Positions 7,303 through 13,412 of a DNA stretch of 15,040 bases are shown here, in pieces. Under the pieces are notes generated by a model. That model made no database searches. It was not told the DNA's origin and was given only the letters and a program-made list of their open reading frames with translations. The DNA lies in contig CAYSCH010000236.1 in NCBI GenBank assembly GCA_964429355.1, positions 1 through 15,040 of the forward strand, in the 5' to 3' direction. Both the position numbers and the translations under genes were made by a program. The stretch's first letter is position 1. Every line of letters starts with the position of its first letter. Origin of the DNA: JAAYAY01 sp964429355. GTDB taxonomy: Bacteria; Planctomycetota; Planctomycetia; Pirellulales; Thermoguttaceae.

Positions 7303-7425
7303 GAGTGGTGTGCAACGCGTATCTCCGTATACCACCCGAGGCTGGAACTGAAAGGTAGTAAGGGACCCATCAGTTCCGTATGAGATCAAAGAGAAGCCCG
7401 TTCTCCAAGAGCGGGCTTCTCGCAC
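7303..7425 (+). ncRNA. Candidate structured small RNA of about 120 nt
   Basis: Between the promoter and a terminator-like hairpin there is no credible ORF but three consecutive stems. These are gtggtgt/ataccac near 7306-7336 (one G-U pair), ggaactga/tcagttcc at 7344-7351 and 7370-7377, and gagaagcccg/cgggcttctc at 7391-7400 and 7412-7421. This promoter, hairpins and end-hairpin order is typical of a free-standing bacterial small RNA. The final loop contains ttctcc, complementary to the GGAGAA Shine-Dalgarno sites of three genes in this window; since that is also what an anti-Shine-Dalgarno looks like, it may mean nothing. Alternative: a long 5' leader of the gpW-portal operon with attenuation. 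I cannot match it to a known RNA family. Confidence 0.45.
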
Positions 7426-7430
7426 TTCTT
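7391..7430 (+). terminator. Terminator-like hairpin ending the candidate RNA
   Basis: A 10-bp perfect stem, gagaagcccg (7391-7400) with cgggcttctc (7412-7421), and an 11-base loop that can add three more pairs (ctc/gag). An A-rich stretch (atcaaag) precedes it. The following tract gcacttctt is only moderately T-rich, so termination may be partial. Confidence 0.55.
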
Positions 7431-7590
7431 GACATTCTACCGATTTCGAGAATATATCCTAGGCAAATCGCCCATTTTCTTTGGGCTTATTTTGGCAGGC
7501 CTAAGTATCGTTCTCGCAACAACTTGGGTGAGCCGCGCAAAACCTCATGCCGAGCTCGAACTCCACGGACTTCCGAAAAATACTCGCTAG
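7429..7590 (+). CDS. Possible 53-residue membrane peptide
   Basis: Frame 1 from a TTG at 7429 to TAG at 7588-7590. The product has a basic amphipathic start (TFYRFREYILGK), a clean 20-residue hydrophobic segment (SPIFFGLILAGLSIVLATTW) and a polar C-terminal tail with positive charges (VSRAKPHAELELHGLPKNTR). That is a plausible single-pass membrane peptide, for example holin-like. Against it: no ATG or GTG start, no Shine-Dalgarno site, and a terminator hairpin directly upstream. Base composition is lower in GC than the neighbours. It could be a decayed or recently acquired fragment. Confidence 0.3.
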   Translation: MTFYRFREYILGKSPIFFGLILAGLSIVLATTWVSRAKPHAELELHGLPKNTR

Positions 7591-7603
7591 ATTCTAGCGA
7601 GTA
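7581..7603. repeat. Perfect palindrome with 11-bp arms
   Basis: tactcgctaga (7581-7591), one central base, then tctagcgagta (7593-7603). It overlaps the stop of the possible membrane peptide. As RNA it folds into a tight hairpin. Read on the minus strand it is followed by TTTTT, like a terminator, but no minus-strand gene that would use it is evident. As DNA it could be a repressor operator for a dimer. Confidence 0.7.
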
Positions 7604-7683
7604 CTTCTGCCGCGACGGCGAAACCAGGCCACGCTCTTGCTTACGATCGGGGTTGTTCTGTGAGAGCGGGCCCTCCCGCCGAT

Positions 7684-7719
7684 AACGGCCGGTCGGGGCC
7701 GACCCCCTGACCGGTCGTT
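7684..7719 (+). promoter_or_regulatory. Strong hairpin immediately before the gpW-like start codon
   Basis: aacggccggtc (7684-7694) pairs with gaccggtcgtt (7709-7719) with one G-U. An inner gggg/cccc stem closes on a ccga tetraloop, with a two-base bulge. The stem ends three bases before ATG 7723 and leaves no room for a Shine-Dalgarno site. It may block or measure translation of the head-joining gene, or end the upstream transcript (only TTT follows). It contains the 16-base element that recurs before the capsid gene. Confidence 0.65.
7687..7702 (+). repeat. 16-base repeated element, copy 1
   Basis: ggccggtcggggccga, identical to 10463-10478. It ends exactly 20 bases before the ATG of the gpW-like gene, the same spacing as copy 2 to the capsid ATG. 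Confidence 0.8.
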
Positions 7720-7722
7720 TCT

Positions 7723-7923
7723 ATGGCTACCAGCGCCGAAATCCTGGCCAAGATCGCCCAGATCGATGCACTGCTCGAGAGCGGCGTGGATTCCCACGCA
7801 GTCGACGGCACTCAGACGCACTACGATCTGGAGTCGCTGCGGAAGCAGCGGTCGGACCTGGTGGACGAGCTGGGCGGGGCCAGAAAGAAGCAGCGATGCA
7901 CGGCCGTGAGGCTCGACGGATGA
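7723..7923 (+). CDS. gpW-like head-tail joining protein
   Basis: A 66-residue protein directly before the portal gene, matching lambda gpW (68 residues) in length, position and layout. It has an N-terminal helix (SAEILAKIAQIDALLESG), a short beta turn region (THYDLESLRKQ, corresponding to the 'sv.dL' part of gpW) and a second helix (RSDLVDELGGA) ending in a basic tail. gpW seals the filled head and forms the site where the tail attaches. In lambda it lies between the terminase and portal genes, as here. No Shine-Dalgarno site is present; a strong hairpin abuts the start. Its stop overlaps the portal start (ATGA). Confidence 0.75.
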   Translation: MATSAEILAKIAQIDALLESGVDSHAVDGTQTHYDLESLRKQRSDLVDELGGARKKQRCTAVRLDG

Positions 7924-9338
7924 CCGGATTCGACCAGCTAGTGCGTTTCGCATCGACGCTCATCGGCAGACGGGATCACCGTGCCGAGTGGGATTACGAC
8001 GGCGCGGACAGCTCGCGGAACCGGAAGACCAGGTCGACAACGCTAAAGAGCGAAGACCGGCATCTGCCGCCGCAAAAACGTCAGGCCCTCACGGCCAAGG
8101 CACGCGAAAACGCCCGGAATTTCGTCGTCGCGGCGTGGGCCGTGCGCAAGCACCTCGACTGGGTGACCAGCTTCCGCTTTCAGGCACGGACCAAAGACCG
8201 CGGATTCAACCGGGAGCTCGAGGAATTCGTCACCCGGTGGGGCATGAAAGACAATTTCGACGCTGCCGGCCGGCATAGCCTGCGCCGCTTTCTGCGGATT
8301 GCCGAGGGGCGTCGTACGCTCGACGGCGACTTCTTCACGCTGAAACTCAGCGACGGGACGGTGCAAGGGATTGAGAGCGACCGGATTCGCAACGACGCGC
8401 TTTACAACGCCGGCGAGGATCTCAGCCAGTTCTATCATGGCGTGCGGACCAATAAGGCCGGGCGGGCGATGGCCTACGCGCTCTCGACCCGGACCGATAC
8501 CGGCTTCCGCCACGAACGGATCATCCCGGCACGGCACATGATCCCGATCGGCTACTTTGACCGGATCGACCAGACCCGTGGAATCAGTCCCTTCGCCCCG
8601 GCACTGAACGGCCTGCAGGACGTCTACGAGGGATTTGATTACGCGCTCGCCAAGGCGAAGCTGGCTCAGCTCATCGGATTGATCATCTACTCCGACGCGA
8701 AGTATGAGTCGATGCAGACCGTCGACACGGCCGATACGGACGGGGATGGCGAAACGTCCGACGAACGGTATGAGGTCACGCTCGGCCAGGGGCGCTTCAA
8801 GCTCGAACTCGACGGCCAGGACCGGGCGGAATTTATCGACCCCAAGACCCCGTCGGCCGAGTTCAAGGATTACTCAACGCTGATGCTGATGGTGGCCCTG
8901 AAGGCCCTGGACATCCCGTACTCGTTTTTCGACGAGTCGTTCACGAACTTCTACGGCTCGAAGGGCGGCATCCTCCAGTATGTCCATTCCTGCCGGCCCA
9001 AGCGGGCCGACCTGCTGGAATTCCTCGGATCGCTGACCGCCTGGCGGATGGCGATCGCCGTGACGGGCGAGACGCCCGAGATCCGGCTACCGAGATCGAT
9101 GGAGTGGATGGATCTCGTTTGGGAGTGGATCCCCTCGGGCTCCAGACCATGGGACCGGTCCAAAGAGGCCGAAGGCGTGCTCAAGGAAATCCGCAGCGGC
9201 ACGAACAGCCCGCAGGACGCGTGCCGCGAGCTGGACACCGATTTCTATTCGAACGTCGACAAGATCGCAGAGGCGATGGCGTACGCCCAGGAAGCCGGCG
9301 TGCCTCTGGAATGGGCCATTGGAGCAACGGCGACATGA
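7920..9338 (+). CDS. Portal protein (lambda gpB type)
   Basis: A 472-residue portal, the dodecameric ring at one head vertex through which DNA enters and leaves. ATG at 7920 overlaps the gpW-like stop (ATGA); the in-frame ATG at 7896 would overlap the upstream gene by 28 bases and add eight residues. The family signature is the central RGISPFAPALNGLQDVYEG followed by FDYALAKAKLAQLIG (residues about 220-255), the core helices of lambda-type portals. Other supporting stretches are ARNFVVAAWAVRKHLDWV near the N-terminus and the AFMDES-like FFDESFTNFYGSKGGILQ region near residue 340. Length is slightly below lambda gpB (533). Its stop overlaps the protease start (ATGA). Confidence 0.92.
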   Translation: MTGFDQLVRFASTLIGRRDHRAEWDYDGADSSRNRKTRSTTLKSEDRHLPPQKRQALTAKARENARNFVVAAWAVRKHLDWVTSFRFQARTKDRGFNRELEEFVTRWGMKDNFDAAGRHSLRRFLRIAEGRRTLDGDFFTLKLSDGTVQGIESDRIRNDALYNAGEDLSQFYHGVRTNKAGRAMAYALSTRTDTGFRHERIIPARHMIPIGYFDRIDQTRGISPFAPALNGLQDVYEGFDYALAKAKLAQLIGLIIYSDAKYESMQTVDTADTDGDGETSDERYEVTLGQGRFKLELDGQDRAEFIDPKTPSAEFKDYSTLMLMVALKALDIPYSFFDESFTNFYGSKGGILQYVHSCRPKRADLLEFLGSLTAWRMAIAVTGETPEIRLPRSMEWMDLVWEWIPSGSRPWDRSKEAEGVLKEIRSGTNSPQDACRELDTDFYSNVDKIAEAMAYAQEAGVPLEWAIGATAT

Positions 9339-10418
9339 GCACTGCAATCGACCAGGCCGAACGGACAGAACGCAAGATCCCAGCAGCAGCGACGCGATTC
9401 GACGCGGACGGGCTATTTCAGTTCGCCGCGGCGGCGGATGGAAAAGGCGGCCGGCCCGTTCGGCTGCACGCGAGGGACGCCCAGCCTATCGCGCATTGGT
9501 ACTGGGGCAAGATTGCGCACGACATGGCCGGCGTGATCCACAAGGATCGGCTGGCGATCGACTGGTGCCACGACAGCGAGCAGATCNNNNNNNNNNCTGG
9601 GTTACGTCGACGAAGTGACGGCCGACACGAAGCAGGGCCTGAACTTGGCCGGCGCGATCCTGACGGACCTCGACGAAAAGGCGGCGGAGGTGGCGGCAAA
9701 GGCAGACGCCGGCGTGCCATACGAGTCGTCGATCGCCTGGAACGGTCCAGCCATCCTCGAATACGTCGAGAGCGGCATGACGGCCAAAGTCAACGGATAC
9801 ACGTTCGAGGGGCCGGGGTACATTGCCCGCCAATGGCACCTTCGAGGCGTCGCAATCTGCCCGCATGGTGCGGACATGAGCACGACCACGGAATTCGCAG
9901 CCGGCGGCGAAGTCGGCGTAACTGTTTTTTCCAACAAGGGAGGGGTAACGATGCCCACGACTCAGTCGCAACCCGCGACCACAGACCACGCCCAGGTCAT
10001 TTCTCAGGAAATCGCTTCGTCCGCCACGCCGACGACAAACGCGGCCGCCGCGGCGACCCAGGACACCGGGAAGCCGTTGGCCACGGCCGATACCGACCGT
10101 GCCACCCTCGGCCAGCGGTTCATGCAGGCCTTCGGCGAGGACCTCGGCGCGAAGCTGTTCGCCCAGGGACTCAGCTTTGAGGATGCGACCGTGGAACACT
10201 CCAAGCAGCTTACGGCCGCCAACAAGACGCTCCAGGACGAAGTGACGCAGCTCAAGGCCCAGGTCGGGATCCTTCGCGGCCAGATGGGCCAAGCGGAACC
10301 GGCGACGTTCACGCCCGAGGGAGCCAAGCCGACCCAGGAGCTGACATCGGTCGGCACTGACAACGCGCGCCGTTTCGCCGCCGCGATCACGCTGCCGAAG
10401 CTGCCCAAAACCAAGTAG
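9335..10418 (+). CDS. Prohead protease with C-terminal scaffold region (interrupted by an assembly gap)
   Basis: Starts at ATG 9335 (ATGA overlap with portal). The first 84 residues run to WCHDSEQI, then 10 Ns, then LGYVDEVTADT in a frame shifted by one because the N run is not a multiple of three. The two halves clearly belong to one protein. They match the capsid maturation protease pattern (assemblin-like fold): the probable catalytic His is in WCHD (residue 79) and the Ser in PYESSIAW, with GVP just before. The C-terminal third (from about 9951) is Ala/Thr/Gln-rich and then coiled coil (LTAANKTLQDEVTQLKAQVG), typical of scaffold. Protease and scaffold are therefore joined, as in lambda C/Nu3. 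The apparent frameshift is an assembly artefact, not a real mutation. Confidence 0.85.
9587..9596. other. Run of 10 Ns (assembly gap)
   Basis: Ten unknown bases lie inside the protease gene. The codon before the gap ends at 9586 and the protein resumes in frame at 9597 (CTG GGT TAC). The true gap length must therefore be a multiple of three (possibly zero), so ten is a placeholder. Confidence 0.97.
9938..9944 (+). promoter_or_regulatory. Very strong internal ribosome binding site
   Basis: GGGAGGG at 9938-9944 lies six bases before an in-frame ATG at 9951 inside the protease gene. No other start in the window has a purine-rich site this long, so internal initiation is very likely. Confidence 0.75.
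9951..10418 (+). CDS. Nested in-frame scaffold protein (lambda Nu3-like arrangement)
   Basis: Internal ATG 9951 gives a 155-residue product identical to the C-terminus of the protease. It has a low-complexity Ala/Thr/Gln linker (residues 1-45), a helical part (ATLGQRFMQAFGEDLGAKLFAQG), a coiled coil (HSKQLTAANKTLQDEVTQL, continuing to GQMGQ) and a short C-terminal tail ending LPKLPKTK, the basic kind that contacts capsid protein. Scaffolds shape the prohead and are then cleaved by the protease. Lambda and several relatives make them from an internal start in the protease gene, so that scaffold is in excess. Initiation is inferred from the Shine-Dalgarno site only. Confidence 0.7.
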   Translation: MPTTQSQPATTDHAQVISQEIASSATPTTNAAAAATQDTGKPLATADTDRATLGQRFMQAFGEDLGAKLFAQGLSFEDATVEHSKQLTAANKTLQDEVTQLKAQVGILRGQMGQAEPATFTPEGAKPTQELTSVGTDNARRFAAAITLPKLPKTK

Positions 10419-10462
10419 TCTCTCCGCGGTCCACCCCGTTTGTTATTTGAACCAACCGAATT

Positions 10463-10478
10463 GGCCGGTCGGGGCCGA
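10463..10478 (+). repeat. 16-base repeated element, copy 2
   Basis: ggccggtcggggccga, identical to 7687-7702, ending 20 bases before the capsid ATG. With its flanks (att ... aat, 10460-10480) it can form a 7-bp hairpin with one bulged G, just upstream of the Shine-Dalgarno site AGAAGGAAG (10484-10492). Confidence 0.8.
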
Positions 10479-10498
10479 ATCCCAGAAGGAAGATCTCC

Positions 10499-11437
10499 AT
10501 GGCCAGGCCAACCCTCCTCGACATCGCCAAGCGCAACGGTTCCGACGCGGCCGTCGGCTTGATCGATGAAACCACCAAGACGCACCCCGAGCTGCTGTAC
10601 GTGCCGGCGAGAACCATCAAAGGCACGAACTACAAGACGCTCATCCGCACGAGCCTGCCGACCGCCGGCTTCCGCAAGGCCAACGACGGCGTGACGGCCT
10701 CGAAAAGCGGTTACACCAATCGCCTGATCGAGACCTACATCCTCAACCCGCGTTGGCAGGTGGATAAGGCGGTCGCGGACCGGAGCGAAGACGGGCCCGA
10801 AATGTTCATTTTTGACGAGGCGACCGGCATGCTCGAGGCGGGCCTCCAGCAGGTCTGCACCAATTTTTACTACGGTCGCGACTCCACCTACGGCGGCGAC
10901 GTCGAGGGACACCCGGGTCTGATCGATTCCTACGACTCAACGAACATGGTCGTCGACGCCGGCGGCACGACCGCCACCACCGGATCGAGCTGCTGGCTGA
11001 TCCGCTTTGGCACCAAGGACGTCAACTGGGTCTGGGGCGAGAACGGCTCGATGGAGGTCGACGATCCTCGGATCGAGTCGATCGTCGGCGAGAACGGCGG
11101 CTCCCTGACCGGCTACGTGCAAGAGCTCTTGGCTTACCCGGGTCTCCAGGTCGGGTCGCTCCGATCGGTCGTGCGGATCAAGAAGTTGACGGCCGACTCC
11201 GGCAAGGGGCTGACCGACGACCTGCTCTACCAGGCCATGTCGAAGTTCCCGGCCGGGCTCGAACCGCACCTGATCCTCTGCTCCAAGCGCAGCCTCGAAC
11301 AGCTCCGCTCGAGCCGGACGGCCACGAACCAGACCGGCGCGCCGGCCCCGATCCCCGAATCGATCGTGGGCACCCAGGGGCCCATCCCGATCAAGCCGAG
11401 CGAGGCGATCCTCGACACCGAGGCCCTCACGCTCTGA
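10499..11437 (+). CDS. Major capsid protein
   Basis: A 312-residue protein directly after the scaffold, with the strongest-looking start context of the head genes (AGAAGGAAG at 10484-10492). The N-terminus (PTLLDIAKRNGSDAAVGLID, then YVPARTIKGTNYKTLIRTSLP, then FRKANDGVTASKSGY) is a pattern I associate with one HK97-fold capsid group found in environmental phages, in which the N-arm is followed by an extended loop. Later segments (FIFDEATGMLEAGLQQVCTN, a long helix; PHLILCSKRSLEQLRSSR, a strand-helix unit near residue 260) fit the HK97 A- and P-domains. No Ig-like insertion is present. The exact family was not checked. Confidence 0.88.
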   Translation: MARPTLLDIAKRNGSDAAVGLIDETTKTHPELLYVPARTIKGTNYKTLIRTSLPTAGFRKANDGVTASKSGYTNRLIETYILNPRWQVDKAVADRSEDGPEMFIFDEATGMLEAGLQQVCTNFYYGRDSTYGGDVEGHPGLIDSYDSTNMVVDAGGTTATTGSSCWLIRFGTKDVNWVWGENGSMEVDDPRIESIVGENGGSLTGYVQELLAYPGLQVGSLRSVVRIKKLTADSGKGLTDDLLYQAMSKFPAGLEPHLILCSKRSLEQLRSSRTATNQTGAPAPIPESIVGTQGPIPIKPSEAILDTEALTL

Positions 11438-11507
11438 TCGCTGATTTGCGCGGCGGGATCCGCTCTCACACACCAGTCCCGCGAAAATCAACCTACGAGG
11501 CGAAGCG

Positions 11508-11930
11508 ATGACTCAACCGAATATGCGGCTCAAGGATGCAGTCCTTGAGGAAACGAAGGCGCTGCCCGCCACGGCCAGCGCGTCGATTTACACGGCCGGC
11601 ATCGACCTGGAAAAGGTCGCCAGCGGCCTCCACCTGGCCGACTGCGAACTGGAGGTCTCGGCCCCGGCGCTGACGACCACGATGTTGCCGGACACGAAGA
11701 CCATGACCTACAAGGTCCAGATGGACAACGACAGCGCCTTCGGCAGCCCCACGGACCTGTTTCCCTCGGCCATCGTGCAGACGGGAGCCGGCGGTGCCGG
11801 CGCCGCCGCGGTCGTGAAGCGATACCGGCTGCCGACCGACGTCGAGCGCTACATCCGCGTGGCTGCCACCTCGGGCGCCGACGTGACCGACTCCTCGGCC
11901 GTGAGTGTGGGCGCGAGACTGCTGTTCTGA
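11508..11930 (+). CDS. Capsid cement/decoration protein (Bbp16-like)
   Basis: A 140-residue beta-rich protein right after the capsid gene. It begins with a short helix (MRLKDAVLEETKALPATA), then strands (SIYTAGIDL, LEVSAPALTTT, KTMTYKVQMDNDSAFGS) and ends with KRYRLPTDVERYIRVAATSGAD then SAVSVGARLLF. The 'TYKVQxDxDxAF' and 'xRYIRV' segments resemble cement proteins of the Bbp16 type that stabilise the shell at 3-fold or 2-fold sites. GAGG (11497-11500) precedes the ATG by about seven bases. Fold and family are inferred by eye from pattern and position. Confidence 0.65.
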   Translation: MTQPNMRLKDAVLEETKALPATASASIYTAGIDLEKVASGLHLADCELEVSAPALTTTMLPDTKTMTYKVQMDNDSAFGSPTDLFPSAIVQTGAGGAGAAAVVKRYRLPTDVERYIRVAATSGADVTDSSAVSVGARLLF

Positions 11931-11940
11931 CGGAGCCGCC

Positions 11941-12300
11941 ATGGCCGACGCGACGGACCGATCCCTGCGCGACCTGCGAACCCTCCAGGGGATCGCGGTC
12001 ACCTATTGCAGCGGGACCCTGAGGATTCCGCTGACGGCGGTACCGGCGCGCACAGTGGTCGAGGGCTCCGATCAATCCGGCGCCGTGACGACTGCGAGAC
12101 TCCGCGACTGGCTGCTGGCAGCGGAGGATCTGGTCGACGACACGGATCTGCTCACGCCCGCGTCAGGCGACTGGATTGAACATGCGATCGGAAGCCGGAC
12201 CGTCACCTACCAGGTGACCAGGCCGACGCTCGAAGAGCCCCCCTACCGCGAGATCGACCCGGCGGGGACCTGGCTCCGAATCCATTCCCAGAAGGTATGA
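11941..12300 (+). CDS. Head-tail connector (stopper-like) protein
   Basis: A 119-residue protein. ATG 11941 is chosen because GGAG (11932-11935) is five bases upstream; an earlier in-frame start at 11905 would overlap the previous gene. The sequence is a small beta barrel pattern: IAVTYCSGTLRIPLTAVPA, DLVDDTDLLTPASGDWIEH, RTVTYQVTRPTLEEPPYREID, and ends WLRIHSQKV. Phage head-closure proteins commonly have 'VTYxRG', 'P.xGDxI' and a C-terminal 'lRIHTK', so it probably seals the head after packaging, stacked below the portal and adaptor. Function is inferred. Confidence 0.6.
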   Translation: MADATDRSLRDLRTLQGIAVTYCSGTLRIPLTAVPARTVVEGSDQSGAVTTARLRDWLLAAEDLVDDTDLLTPASGDWIEHAIGSRTVTYQVTRPTLEEPPYREIDPAGTWLRIHSQKV

Positions 12301-12309
12301 GGTGTGTCG

Positions 12310-12573
12310 ATGGGCCCGTTACGCAAGTGCGTCCAGTGGATCCCGATCGTGATCTCGGCCCTCGCGCTGGCCGGATCGATTTTCGGCGTCGTTTGGGCGG
12401 CCGCCGGCGACAAGGCCGTGTCACAGTCGGCCGACCAGGTCCAGGCCCGGACGGCCGAAGACCATGAGACCAGGCTGCGAGCCATCGAACGGGAGCTGCC
12501 GGCGATCGCCGAGAACGTCCGTATCACGCGGGCTGCCGTCGAACGCATTGAGGATCGGATTGGGACGCCATGA
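12310..12573 (+). CDS. Small membrane-anchored coiled-coil protein
   Basis: An 87-residue protein: short basic start (MGPLRKCVQ), one membrane segment (WIPIVISALALAGSIFGVVW, residues about 10-29), then a charged helical tail with heptad-like spacing (HETRLRAIERELPAIAENVRI and so on). ATG 12310 follows GAGG at 12299-12302; the in-frame GTG at 12304 is an alternative. It sits between head and tail connector genes, where several phages carry small XhlA-like or holin-associated proteins. A lysis role or a membrane anchor for assembly is possible, neither shown. Stop overlaps the next start (ATGA). Confidence 0.7.
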   Translation: MGPLRKCVQWIPIVISALALAGSIFGVVWAAAGDKAVSQSADQVQARTAEDHETRLRAIERELPAIAENVRITRAAVERIEDRIGTP

Positions 12574-13013
12574 GCCAGAGCGAGTTTGCACTGATCGGCG
12601 AGGCGCTGGCTGCGGGGATCAACGCCGCCTTCCCGGCGATTTCCACCGCCGCCCATGCCCGCAAGACCTACGCCGAGCTGCCGGATCTGTCCACCACGGA
12701 TTGGCGGATCGACGTCGTGCAAAAGGAAGAGCAGACGGAGGCGGCCGATCGCACGAGCCGAAGACACCTGTATGTATTCGACGTCGTCTTCCGCCGCCGG
12801 TTCGACCGCAAGGCCTCGGAGGCGACGGAGATTGATCCCCTGGACGAGACGGTGGAACTCGCCTCCGACGAGCTCTACGGGCTGCCGATCACCGTCAGTG
12901 GAAACTCGGTCGAATGCGTCGAGAGTCACCGGCCGACGCCGTTCGATCCGGAGATGCTTTCGAAGGGCGTGTTTTTGAGCGTGATCACTGGGACCTGGAC
13001 GGTGGATCGATGA
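12570..13013 (+). CDS. Putative tail terminator / minor tail protein
   Basis: A 147-residue protein, ATGA-coupled on both sides. It has an N-terminal helix (ALIGEALAAGINAAF), then strands (WRIDVVQKEEQTEA, RRHLYVFDVVFRRRFDR), a central helix (LDETVELASDELYGL) and an ending FDPEMLSKGVFLSVITGTWTVDR. The last part resembles the 'yDp.hl...vF.Svitlty' ending of tail completion proteins that cap the tail tube at the correct length (lambda gpU role). Position before the tail tube genes agrees. No catalytic motif. Confidence 0.6.
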   Translation: MSQSEFALIGEALAAGINAAFPAISTAAHARKTYAELPDLSTTDWRIDVVQKEEQTEAADRTSRRHLYVFDVVFRRRFDRKASEATEIDPLDETVELASDELYGLPITVSGNSVECVESHRPTPFDPEMLSKGVFLSVITGTWTVDR

Positions 13014-13399
13014 TCGGGATACGAGCCAAAGCCGAATTCAACGGGCCCAAGGTCCGGCGAGCTGTCCAGACGGCCAGCTTCAAGAGTTTGGGCCACGCCG
13101 CCGCGGCCCTGCGAATGACGGCCCGCCGATCGATCCGCCGGCGGAAGAGGCCCTCGGCCGTGGGCCAACCGGTCAGCACTCAGACCGGCGCGGCGAAGAA
13201 CGCGATCATGTTCGACGTGCGGAAGCCCGATGGGCCGGCGTTGATCGGCCCGGTCGCGAGCCGGATCGGGCCGGCGATGAGTTTTCATGAGTTCGGCGGC
13301 CGGCGTGGAAATCGATTCCTCCCGCGGCGGCCCGTGATGGGGCCCGCCCTGGCTCAAATCGGTCCCCGCCTGACCCAGTTCTGGGCGCGAGTCAAGTAA
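13010..13399 (+). CDS. HK97 gp10-like tail completion protein
   Basis: A 129-residue basic protein starting at ATG 13010 (ATGA overlap with the preceding gene); longer frames upstream are shadows. It has a helix (FNGPKVRRAVQTASFKSLGH), a basic patch (RRSIRRRKRPSAVGQPVSTQTGA) that fits the 'A...sp..tG.LrrSI' region of gp10/gpZ-type neck proteins, and ends EFGGRRGNRFLPRRPVMGPAL then a helix, the 'FxxfG....pPRPFlrpA' motif that is the best diagnostic of this family. These proteins join tail and head in siphoviruses. A final GGAGAA Shine-Dalgarno for the next gene follows the stop by three bases. Confidence 0.65.
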   Translation: MIGIRAKAEFNGPKVRRAVQTASFKSLGHAAAALRMTARRSIRRRKRPSAVGQPVSTQTGAAKNAIMFDVRKPDGPALIGPVASRIGPAMSFHEFGGRRGNRFLPRRPVMGPALAQIGPRLTQFWARVK

Positions 13400-13412
13400 C
13401 AGGAGAACCGAC

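Noticed and set aside
7303..7425. The candidate RNA as a phi29-type packaging RNA (similar size, close to packaging genes)
   Set aside because: pRNA is known only with a different packaging motor, and I see no matching fold; position and length alone are not evidence.
7470..7494. Hairpin gccca/tgggc followed by ttatttt, a possible second terminator
   Set aside because: Only a 5-bp stem, and it lies inside the possible membrane peptide frame; too weak to list.
7380..7685. 101-codon plus frame across the terminator hairpin and palindrome
   Set aside because: It runs through structural RNA features, has no Shine-Dalgarno and has unlike-protein composition.
11453..11482. gcggga/tcccgc stem after the capsid gene as a terminator
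   Set aside because: Six base pairs with an 18-base loop and no T run.
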